Made by a program: the position numbers and the translations under genes. Source: Patescibacteria group bacterium (lineage in GTDB: Bacteria > Patescibacteriota > Minisyncoccia > Phycocordibacterales > Phycocordibacteraceae). From it: a stretch of 16,801 nucleotides of DNA. How positions within the stretch are numbered: the first letter of the stretch is position 1; each line of letters begins with the position of its first letter. Below the pieces are notes generated by a model. That model saw nothing but the letters and a program-made list of their open reading frames with translations, was not told where the DNA came from and did no database searches. This document shows positions 6,440-12,723 of the stretch, in pieces. Where the stretch lies: the NCBI GenBank assembly GCA_018826405.1, contig JAHJZL010000075.1, positions 1 through 16,801 on the forward strand, given 5' to 3'.

Positions 6440-7441
6440 ATGCAAGAACCTGGCACCCCAACTGTTGAGCAGAAACCTATTCAAAAGGGAAAACTAACTA
6501 CCTTATCAACTCGTACGTATATCATCGGAGGTATCGTTGTAGCAATTTTAGTGGCTATTGCCGCACTTTTTCTAGTACGTGTGGATGGGTATAGGCTTAT
6601 AGACCGTATTGTTGCGCAGTACGAGCTTAGCGGTATTTTCGTTGTTGAGCGCACCGTGAGTGATATACAACCGAATTCTTTCGGTTTCTTTGGACTTACC
6701 ACTAAAACCATCAAGGGAGTTTCAGGAACTCTAGACGATTATGCTTCTGGTGCGGGGGTACAAGCAGCAATCGTAACCTCAAAAGATTCAGGTTTTCAGG
6801 AAGTGTGGGTGGTTGGTAAGAATCCAAGAATGCTTGCGGCTGGCCCGGCAGCTAAAGCATCGTTAGCTATTTCTTCAGACGGTACCTTTGTAGCCTATGC
6901 ATCGCGTACGGACGAGTCTCAAATGTTTGCGGGAAGAATTTCGTCTTGGGCAGTACACGTCATTGATTTAGAGTCTGGACGAGATGTTGAGCTCGGAGTT
7001 GGTTTTGATCCGGAGTTCTTCGTGCGCGAAGGTGCCCCCTATCTTCTATACACTTCTGCTGATGGTGTGGTTGTTAATTCCCTCGCACAACGTGACGCAT
7101 ACAATGGATTTATAACGCCGATACCAGTATTTGATGCTGTAGACCACACAGCAAAAGTTTCTTCTGACGGCATGTATGTTGCTATGAAGGACTCCGTAAC
7201 GCACGCATTCTCTATATACAGCGTCTATCGTGTTACGGCAGACCAGCCTCTCGGTATGGAGCCGCTTATGACACCAGTGAATCCATACACTGATATTATC
7301 TTTGCAGATAATGCAGCGTACGGAATTGATAACAGTACAGAAGGAACAGGGATCGTGTGGAAAATACATCTTGATGGATCTGCAACAGAGACTAATACGT
7401 ACACGTTCCCAACCACGTACGCTAACAGATTCATCCGCTAG
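6440..7441 (+). CDS. Membrane-anchored protein with a probable beta-propeller-like outer domain
   Basis: This 333-aa protein has a cytoplasmic N-terminus of about 26 residues, one transmembrane helix (27-46, followed by VRVDGYRL) and a large extracytoplasmic part. That part contains recurring strand segments such as AAKASLAISSDGTFVAYAS and TAKVSSDGMYVAMK, which look like the 'SpDGkxiay' blades of WD40-like/PD40 propellers. The number of blades cannot be counted with confidence. The downstream giant surface protein starts three bases after its stop, so the two are cotranscribed and may act together at the cell surface. No catalytic motif is visible, and function is unknown. Confidence 0.65.
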   Translation: MQEPGTPTVEQKPIQKGKLTTLSTRTYIIGGIVVAILVAIAALFLVRVDGYRLIDRIVAQYELSGIFVVERTVSDIQPNSFGFFGLTTKTIKGVSGTLDDYASGAGVQAAIVTSKDSGFQEVWVVGKNPRMLAAGPAAKASLAISSDGTFVAYASRTDESQMFAGRISSWAVHVIDLESGRDVELGVGFDPEFFVREGAPYLLYTSADGVVVNSLAQRDAYNGFITPIPVFDAVDHTAKVSSDGMYVAMKDSVTHAFSIYSVYRVTADQPLGMEPLMTPVNPYTDIIFADNAAYGIDNSTEGTGIVWKIHLDGSATETNTYTFPTTYANRFIR

Positions 7442-7444
7442 CTT

Positions 7445-10003
7445 ATGAATTTCTTTACTACTGCCATGCAAAATCTGAAAAACATTACTATCGCATTCGT
7501 CCTCGTAGTAGTCGCAACTTTCTCTGTTGGCGTTTCAATTGCGAATGCTGTGCTGCTGGAAGTTTCTCCCTGTGGAGGATATGTAGGGTTTGGGAGTGAT
7601 TCTTGTGTGGATGATCCTGGTGTCTATGAACCTCCTACTCCTAGTCCAACCGTGAGCATGACGGCAACACCGTTGACTATTGAAAGCGGTAGATCGTCTC
7701 AACTCTCGTTCACTTCCTCAAGAGTAACCTCATGTTCTATTGATAACGGAGTTGGGTCAGTATCAGCAAACGCAAATGGTACACGCACCGTGTCTCCCAC
7801 AAGCAATACAACCTACACTATTACGTGCCAGTCCACTTCAGGTCCTGTCACTGCAGAAAGAACAATTACTGTAGCAGCCGCGCCTGAGCCGTTCACTGCA
7901 TACTGTTCAGCTGGTCCTGAAGTTGCGCAAGTAAACGAAAGCATAGAGTGGTCTGCTACTACCTCAGCTGGAGGAGGTTCAAACCAATTGACCTGGAAGC
8001 GCGGGAACCCATCGTACACGAAAATTTGCTCAGGTGGACAGAATTATGCGTCCCTGAACAATGATTGTTCTGATGACATAATGGACGGAAGTACATGTAC
8101 TGTTGAAGGAGCTCGGTGCCGTCAGAGCGCTGGGTGTGATGGACAGGAATTCAGTGATGGTGAAGGTCAAAATAATGCACACGCAGCATATGGATCAGTT
8201 CTAAAATATACTTGTACAGCTTCTGGCTCATCTAATGCGACATACACATATGCATGGTCTGGAACAAACGGACTGACGGGAACAACTAAGAATGTTTCAA
8301 AAGCATATAGTAGTACAGGTACTAAATCAGCGCAGGTAGCTGTGTCTGCTAGTACCAGTGGTACGGCAGGATATGGATGGCAAGCAATTGGAACTGAGTC
8401 AGGACCTATATGTACTGACAATGTTAACTCAGTCACTGGAGGTGTTGATCACAGAAGGCAGCCGACTTGTTCTGCAACAACGGTAGGAACTCGTTATACG
8501 CAATACGATATTAAAACCGGGTCTGAAAACACCTGCCCCTCGCAGTACGCAAATGATAGGTACCAGGTTACAGGGCAGGAGTATGTGTGTGAGGCCACTT
8601 CTGGCTCAACAACAGGCACTGCTGTAGCGATTTGTTCTGCGGAAGTTGTAGGTAAGACTCCGACGGCAACACTCACTGCAAATCCAGCGAGTATTGTTAG
8701 TGGACTGGCGTCACTGCTTACCTGGAGTTCAACCAATGCCAGCATGTGTTCGCTTAATGAAAGCATTGGCACAATTTCTACCTCGGGAACGCGTTCTGTT
8801 TCTCCGCAAACCACTACAACCTATACACTTCTATGTTCAGCATCGGGAGGTACGTCGTCTGCAGGTACGTGGCAGTACTATGATAGCGATACTAGTGATT
8901 TCGCGTGTCCAGTGACTGATACCAACAAAGCGTACTCAAGCGTACCCAACTGTCCTGCAAACCCACAAGGAAAAGCTTGTACAAATGCTCCAGGCCTCAC
9001 CATATGTAAAAAGAACACGGTGAACGCGTGCAACATAAACACTGAGATCTATCAATGTCAGGGTTCTGCGTCTAGTCCAGATCAGGTGGCGACGGCGTCT
9101 GCCACGGTTACTGTAAGTCCAGTAGCAACGCTAGCAGATCTTACGGCAGGTAGTATCTCTCCAACAACGGCAAGGGTTGGTCAATCAACTACCTTGTCTG
9201 GAACAGTTACGAACAGTGGAGGTGCAGTTGCGAGTGCGAGCAATACGTACTTTGCTGTCACTAACAGCAGTGGAAAGGCTATACACACAAGTACGGTAAA
9301 TATTCCTGCAATCCAGCCAGGAGCAGGAGATACGCGCTCCTTCGCAATTACATTCCCAGCAGAGGGTACGTACCAAGCTCAGGTATGTGGAGATTGGTTT
9401 GGTTCAGTAGCTGAAGCGAATGAAGGAAATAACTGTGGTCCTCTTACGCTCATTAGTGTAACGAGCATTGTAAATGCAAATACAGTGTCTTGCTCTGTAA
9501 GCAATACGAGTGTTAATCCAGGGGGAAGTGTTACATACAGCGCAACACCTTCAGGATCTGCAGGAGGTCCCTACACATGGGTTGCTGCTGATGGAGCAAC
9601 GGGCTTTGGAACTGCGTCATCTGCAAACCGCACCTTCACCACTGCTGGGAATTATGGAATGCAGGTCTCAGCATCAGGTGCTAATTCGGCCGCAGTTTGT
9701 CCCATTGTTTCAGTTGCTGCATGTACGGGTACTCGTACAGTAGACATTAGTGCAAGCCCTGCTCGTGTGCGGTCAGGAAGTTCTACAACGCTCTCTTGGA
9801 ATGCTGCAGGGATAAACACAACATGTGTTATCACAGGACCAGGTGTGTCTCAGACAGTATCGGCGGCTTCATGTACTGTCCCTACGGGAAGTAGCTCTTC
9901 AGGGACCATCACCGCGCAAAGTACGTACCGTATCAGCTGTGACAATGGAGCAATAACAGACTCAGTTATTGTGAACGTGATTCCTGAGTTTGAGGAGTTC
10001 TAG
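7445..10003 (+). CDS. Large secreted Ig-like/PKD/CARDB surface protein
   Basis: The 852-aa protein starts with a signal peptide or anchor (hydrophobic 14-34, cleavage plausible after ANA at 33-35). The domains in order are: Ig-like repeat 1 (69-143); a cysteine-rich PKD-like region (150-303); a cysteine-rich linker (305-400); Ig-like repeat 2 (407-466); a second cysteine-rich stretch (475-540); a CARDB-type adhesion domain (565-676); a PKD-like domain (679-757); and Ig-like repeat 3 (760-852). The Ig-like units share the pattern 'TAxPxxIxSGxxSxLxWxS...CS...VSPxTTTTYTxxC'. Residues 565-852 are duplicated in the gene at 10963. It is probably an adhesin or surface stalk; this is inferred from domain types. 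It follows the 6440 gene by 3 nt without its own promoter or ribosome binding site. Confidence 0.78.
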   Translation: MNFFTTAMQNLKNITIAFVLVVVATFSVGVSIANAVLLEVSPCGGYVGFGSDSCVDDPGVYEPPTPSPTVSMTATPLTIESGRSSQLSFTSSRVTSCSIDNGVGSVSANANGTRTVSPTSNTTYTITCQSTSGPVTAERTITVAAAPEPFTAYCSAGPEVAQVNESIEWSATTSAGGGSNQLTWKRGNPSYTKICSGGQNYASLNNDCSDDIMDGSTCTVEGARCRQSAGCDGQEFSDGEGQNNAHAAYGSVLKYTCTASGSSNATYTYAWSGTNGLTGTTKNVSKAYSSTGTKSAQVAVSASTSGTAGYGWQAIGTESGPICTDNVNSVTGGVDHRRQPTCSATTVGTRYTQYDIKTGSENTCPSQYANDRYQVTGQEYVCEATSGSTTGTAVAICSAEVVGKTPTATLTANPASIVSGLASLLTWSSTNASMCSLNESIGTISTSGTRSVSPQTTTTYTLLCSASGGTSSAGTWQYYDSDTSDFACPVTDTNKAYSSVPNCPANPQGKACTNAPGLTICKKNTVNACNINTEIYQCQGSASSPDQVATASATVTVSPVATLADLTAGSISPTTARVGQSTTLSGTVTNSGGAVASASNTYFAVTNSSGKAIHTSTVNIPAIQPGAGDTRSFAITFPAEGTYQAQVCGDWFGSVAEANEGNNCGPLTLISVTSIVNANTVSCSVSNTSVNPGGSVTYSATPSGSAGGPYTWVAADGATGFGTASSANRTFTTAGNYGMQVSASGANSAAVCPIVSVAACTGTRTVDISASPARVRSGSSTTLSWNAAGINTTCVITGPGVSQTVSAASCTVPTGSSSSGTITAQSTYRISCDNGAITDSVIVNVIPEFEEF
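9137..10003 (+). repeat. Duplicated CARDB-PKD-Ig module, copy A
   Basis: This 867-nt stretch encodes the last 288 residues of the 852-aa protein. It aligns without a single gap to 11503-12369, with roughly 79% amino-acid identity by hand count (about 60 differences). The final 28 residues are identical although the DNA differs at several silent sites. Confidence 0.92.
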
Positions 10004-10018
10004 CTTGAAGAACATAAT
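9990..10018 (+). promoter_or_regulatory. Promoter of the 83-aa membrane protein gene
   Basis: TTGAGG (9990-9995, inside the EFEEF codons of the upstream gene), a 17-nt spacer and CATAAT (10013-10018), ending 14 nt before the ATG at 10033. Confidence 0.45.
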
Positions 10019-10032
10019 TAACACACAAATAC

Positions 10033-10284
10033 ATGGACACAGTACCAGTACAGCAAGTAGCCGAGCCTTCTAAGGGGAAGAAGTATGTAATCGTTGCAAT
10101 TGTAGTCGTACTCGCCGCACTGCTAGTTGCTGGTCTCGTATGGCTCATGTTCCCGTATCTAAAGGAGCAGTATGTTATTAGTGAGGGTGCAAAACGAGAA
10201 GGGTATCTAGAGCAGCTTCCAAACAACCCAGCAGCGACAGATCTTACGTTTGAAGATAGACAGAATATTCTCTCGGGAGAATAA
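10033..10284 (+). CDS. Small single-pass membrane protein, 83 aa
   Basis: This is an unrecognised small protein with a short polar N-terminus containing GKK, one transmembrane helix (about 17-41, KYVIVAIVVVLAALLVAGLV) and a soluble tail of about 42 residues (YLKEQYVISEGAKREGYLEQ and onward). The lysines before the helix favour a cytoplasmic N-terminus and an outside tail. It lies between the two surface protein genes, which suggests an envelope role, perhaps as a membrane partner of those proteins. That is inference from position only. Confidence 0.7.
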   Translation: MDTVPVQQVAEPSKGKKYVIVAIVVVLAALLVAGLVWLMFPYLKEQYVISEGAKREGYLEQLPNNPAATDLTFEDRQNILSGE

Positions 10285-10315
10285 AGGTTTTCCCCCATAC
10301 ATCTAATTGAAAGAG

Positions 10316-10340
10316 GTATAGCGCCCCAGGGGCGCTATAC
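10316..10340. promoter_or_regulatory. Perfect 25-bp palindrome carrying a -10 box (possible operator)
   Basis: Two 12-nt arms (GTATAGCGCCCC and GGGGCGCTATAC) flank a single central A. The right arm runs into TATACT (10336-10341), part of TATACTAG; the left arm carries a mirror TATACC on the minus strand. There is no T-run after it, so it is a poor intrinsic terminator for the preceding gene. It may be an operator over the promoter of the 10374 gene, whose leader would then be about 26 nt, or a hairpin in the mRNA. Confidence 0.5.
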
Positions 10341-10373
10341 TAGTAGTATTATTTCCGCCAATTTATTGTATCC

Positions 10374-10949
10374 ATGCAAATCATAAAACGAGCTTTAAAA
10401 ATCATACAGAAACCAGTACTTACTGTATTTATTGCGGTCTTTGCTGTCTCGGGCGTTGTATTCGCGCAGTCTGCATTTACGCAGCCCGCTTCTGCTCCGC
10501 CTAACGGAAACGTCTCAGCTCCAATTAACGTAGGGGCCACATTCCAGCAAAAGGTAGGGGACTTGTGGGCACGAAAGATTGGTACTGATAGTGGATACTG
10601 CATTGGAGATAGCTGTATTACTGAGTGGCCAGTAGCGAGTCCTATGGCGTCATGTCAGCTGTGTGTGTCAATTGTACCGGATACAGGAAATGACAACAGC
10701 AAGGCGCGGCAATGCGGCACTGGAGCTGCGTCTCAAGTTCTTTGTGCGCCACTAGACCAGTGGACAACACCATACCGTGACGACACTGATGACCGTAAGG
10801 GAGGTTGTCAGATGCAGTGGAAACTAGACTGTACAGCGCCATATGGAGACAGGGCAGCACCTGCGCCGCCAACGTATACAGGTGATGGTAATGATGAAGT
10901 GACTGATAGAACCGGAGGTCATAATTACGAACCTGCGCAGACATATTAG
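10374..10949 (+). CDS. Secreted cysteine-rich protein, 191 aa
   Basis: The protein begins with a basic N-terminus and a hydrophobic signal segment (about 14-32, probable cleavage after VFAQS). The mature N-terminus contains APPNGNVSAPINVGAT (41-56), a motif I associate with secreted Parcubacteria proteins, followed by VGDLWARKIG. Eight cysteines (76, 81, 94, 97, 114, 124, 145, 153) could form four disulfides. The tail is polar and rich in Asp, Thr and Gly with no membrane helix. It is a likely envelope or pilus-associated component, but no known function is recognisable. It ends 13 nt before the next gene of the surface cluster. No ribosome binding site is visible upstream. Confidence 0.7.
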   Translation: MQIIKRALKIIQKPVLTVFIAVFAVSGVVFAQSAFTQPASAPPNGNVSAPINVGATFQQKVGDLWARKIGTDSGYCIGDSCITEWPVASPMASCQLCVSIVPDTGNDNSKARQCGTGAASQVLCAPLDQWTTPYRDDTDDRKGGCQMQWKLDCTAPYGDRAAPAPPTYTGDGNDEVTDRTGGHNYEPAQTY

Positions 10950-10954
10950 ATACT
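10949..10954 (+). promoter_or_regulatory. -10 box of the AWS/IGW-repeat protein gene
   Basis: GATACT overlaps the last base of the preceding TAG stop and ends 8 nt before the ATG at 10963. TTACGA at 10925-10930 lies 18 nt upstream as a weak -35. TATAAT at 10955-10960 is a better hexamer but only two bases from the ATG, so transcription from it would begin inside the gene. Confidence 0.35.
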
Positions 10955-10962
10955 TATAATCC

Positions 10963-12369
10963 ATGCGATTACTTTTACTCTCCGCGGCACTTGTCTTGAT
11001 CGTTTCGTTCCCTCAGTGGGGGAATGCAGGAGCTGGACATAATCTGTCTGGATGGGCATGGTCTTCAACAATTGGTTGGGTATCATTCAACAGCACCAAC
11101 ACAGGAGGAACAGACTATGGAGTATCTGTCGCTGCAAATGGGAGAATGAGCGGGCATGCATGGTCTCCAAACATAGGATGGATCTCATTCAACAGTAGTG
11201 ATCTAGGAGGATGTCCTTCAGGTGCATGTAGTGCTGAATTCAATAAGCAGACAGGAACTGTAACTGGGTGGGCGCGTGCTCTTGCAGGAACAGGACCATC
11301 AGTACAAACAGGAGATTGGGGAGGCTGGATTCAATTGTCAGGAAACTCGTATGCTGTTTCCGCTGCAAACTGCGAATGGCAAGGAGAGGCTTGGGGAGGG
11401 GGTCCTTCTCTCAGTAACGGAGTTATTGGGTGGCTTTCCTTTAAAGGGTCCGGATACGGTGTTATCGGTACCGGTGACGCGTGTGTGCAGGGATCCGGAA
11501 CAGATCTAACTGCAGGAGGTATTACACCAACTGGGGCAATTGCGGGACAATCAACAACATTGTCCGGAACCGTCACAAACATTGGAGGGGCAGTGGCGAG
11601 CGCGAGCGACACGTACTTTTTATTGAAAAATAGCGGGGGTAAAACAGTGTACTCAACAACGGTTAACATACCCGCAATTCAACCAGGTGCAGGGGATACT
11701 CGTTCTTTCTCCTATACATTCCCTGCAGAAGGTACGTACCAAGCTCAGGTGTGTGGAGACTGGTATGGAACGGTTGTTGAAACTAATGAAGCAAATAACT
11801 GTGGACCCCTAACGGCAATCAGTGTTACGAGTGTTGTTAATGCTAACGGAGTTACGTGTTCAGTAAGTAACACAAGTGCTAATCTAGGTGGAAGCGTTAC
11901 GTACACGGCGTCACCTTCAGGAGCTGCAGGAAGTCCCTATACGTGGCTTGCTCCAGATGGTGCAACAGGATTTGGATCGGCGGGAACAGTAACTCGTACA
12001 TTCTCTGCTGCTGGGAATTATGGAATGCAGGTTACTGCATCAGGAGCGAATCTTCCTGGAGTTTGTCCGGTTGTCTCAGTTGCTGCATGTACAGGAACAC
12101 GCACGGTAGACATAACGGCAGTTCCCGCTCGTGTTCGCCCTGGAAGCTCAACAACATTATCTTGGACAGCGGCCGGCATTAATACCTCCTGTGTGATTAC
12201 AGGACCCGGAATTTCTCAAACTATTCCAGCTGCTTCATGTACAGTGCCTGCAGGTAGCTCCCCAACAGGAACCATCAATACCCAAAGCACCTACCGTATA
12301 AGTTGTGATAATGGAGCTATAACAGACTCAGTTATAGTGAACGTGATCCCTGAGTTTGAGGAGTTCTAG
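10963..12369 (+). CDS. Secreted AWS/IGW-repeat plus CARDB-PKD-Ig surface protein
   Basis: This is a 468-aa secreted protein. A signal peptide (about 1-22, RLLLLSAALVLIVSF, cleavage near GNA) precedes an N-terminal repeat region (30-162). Its clearest units are GWAWSSTIGWVSFN (30-43) and GHAWSPNIGWISFN (64-77), with two looser copies ending GGWIQLSG and IGWLSFKG. Residues 181-468 are the CARDB-PKD-Ig module shared gap-free with the 852-aa protein, including the identical tail VIVNVIPEFEEF. The two proteins therefore have different heads on one common base. A display or adhesion function is inferred. No sortase motif or C-terminal membrane helix is present. Confidence 0.8.
   Translation: MRLLLLSAALVLIVSFPQWGNAGAGHNLSGWAWSSTIGWVSFNSTNTGGTDYGVSVAANGRMSGHAWSPNIGWISFNSSDLGGCPSGACSAEFNKQTGTVTGWARALAGTGPSVQTGDWGGWIQLSGNSYAVSAANCEWQGEAWGGGPSLSNGVIGWLSFKGSGYGVIGTGDACVQGSGTDLTAGGITPTGAIAGQSTTLSGTVTNIGGAVASASDTYFLLKNSGGKTVYSTTVNIPAIQPGAGDTRSFSYTFPAEGTYQAQVCGDWYGTVVETNEANNCGPLTAISVTSVVNANGVTCSVSNTSANLGGSVTYTASPSGAAGSPYTWLAPDGATGFGSAGTVTRTFSAAGNYGMQVTASGANLPGVCPVVSVAACTGTRTVDITAVPARVRPGSSTTLSWTAAGINTSCVITGPGISQTIPAASCTVPAGSSPTGTINTQSTYRISCDNGAITDSVIVNVIPEFEEF
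11050..11448 (+). repeat. AWSxxIGW(V/I)SFN protein repeat region
   Basis: Two clear and two degenerate copies of a tryptophan-rich unit, with consensus (L/M)SG(W/H)AWSxxIGW(V/I)SFNS, are spaced 34 residues apart for the first pair. The unit is probably a small beta-structured domain. Confidence 0.7.
11503..12369 (+). repeat. Duplicated CARDB-PKD-Ig module, copy B
   Basis: This 867-nt stretch encodes residues 181-468 and is the partner of 9137-10003. Codon-level differences are widespread, so the duplication is not recent. Confidence 0.92.
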
Positions 12370-12398
12370 TTGCTTGGTTTTAGGGCCTCTGGTATAGT
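12370..12398 (+). promoter_or_regulatory. Promoter of the bL31 gene
   Basis: TTGCTT (12370-12375), a 17-nt spacer and TATAGT (12393-12398), ending 9 nt before the ATG at 12408. The -35 starts at the base following the stop codon of the surface protein gene. It is one of the best-formed promoters in the window. Confidence 0.7.
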
Positions 12399-12407
12399 CA
12401 CAGAACT

Positions 12408-12662
12408 ATGAAAAAGGATATTCACCCAGCAGAGTACCGTACTGTTCTCTTTGAGGACATGTCTTCTGGCGCTCAGTTTTTGGTTGGCTCAACTATTCGC
12501 ACAGACCAGACCGGTACATATGAAGGGAAAGAATACCCAAAGTATGTAATTGAGATCTCAAGCCAGTCACACCCGTTCTACACAGGTGAAGACCGCACGC
12601 TTGATAAGACTGGACGTGTTGAGCGCTTCAAGCAGCGCGTTGCGGCAGCTAAGAAGAAGTAA
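12408..12662 (+). CDS. rpmE2: 50S ribosomal protein bL31, type B
   Basis: The 84-aa protein shows the bL31 signatures MKKDIHPAEYRTVLFEDMSS at the N-terminus and SSQSHPFYTG (about 51-60), DKTGRVERFKQR near the end. It has no cysteines, so it lacks the zinc-binding CxxC of type A and belongs to the type B class, which in other bacteria often replaces the zinc form under zinc limitation. Here it may simply be the only copy. The tail is lysine-rich, as expected for rRNA binding. It has its own promoter and a strong hairpin directly after it. Confidence 0.93.
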   Translation: MKKDIHPAEYRTVLFEDMSSGAQFLVGSTIRTDQTGTYEGKEYPKYVIEISSQSHPFYTGEDRTLDKTGRVERFKQRVAAAKKK

Positions 12663-12672
12663 GGAGGTGTAC

Positions 12673-12706
12673 TGAACGCCCCGCCCACCCGTGGGCGGGG
12701 CGTTCA
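12673..12706 (+). terminator. GC-rich perfect palindrome between bL31 and RF1 genes
   Basis: Two 16-nt arms (TGAACGCCCCGCCCAC and its complement) leave a 2-nt centre, so in RNA about 15 bp close a 4-nt loop. No T-run follows, unlike the other terminators of the window. It may still terminate the bL31 transcript, or act on the RF1 promoter that begins six bases later. Confidence 0.6.
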
Positions 12707-12711
12707 TACGT

Positions 12712-12717
12712 TACTAT
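12712..12717 (+). promoter_or_regulatory. -10 box of the RF1 gene
   Basis: TACTAT ends 6 nt before the ATG at 12724, consistent with a leaderless message. The -35 region falls in the palindrome and shows no consensus. Confidence 0.4.
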
Positions 12718-12723
12718 GAACTT

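Noticed and set aside
8000..9100. Internal Ig-like repeats of the 852-aa protein as a recombining DNA repeat
   Set aside because: The similarity between repeats 1 and 2 is at protein level only; the DNA is too diverged to act as a recombination repeat.
10955..10960. Consensus TATAAT just before the ATG at 10963
   Set aside because: It is two bases from the start codon, so transcripts from it would begin inside the gene; GATACT at 10949 fits the spacing of the other genes.
12691..12723. GTG at 12691 as the start of RF1
   Set aside because: It lies within the stem of the palindrome and upstream of the -10 box. RF1-like sequence starts sensibly at the 12724 ATG.
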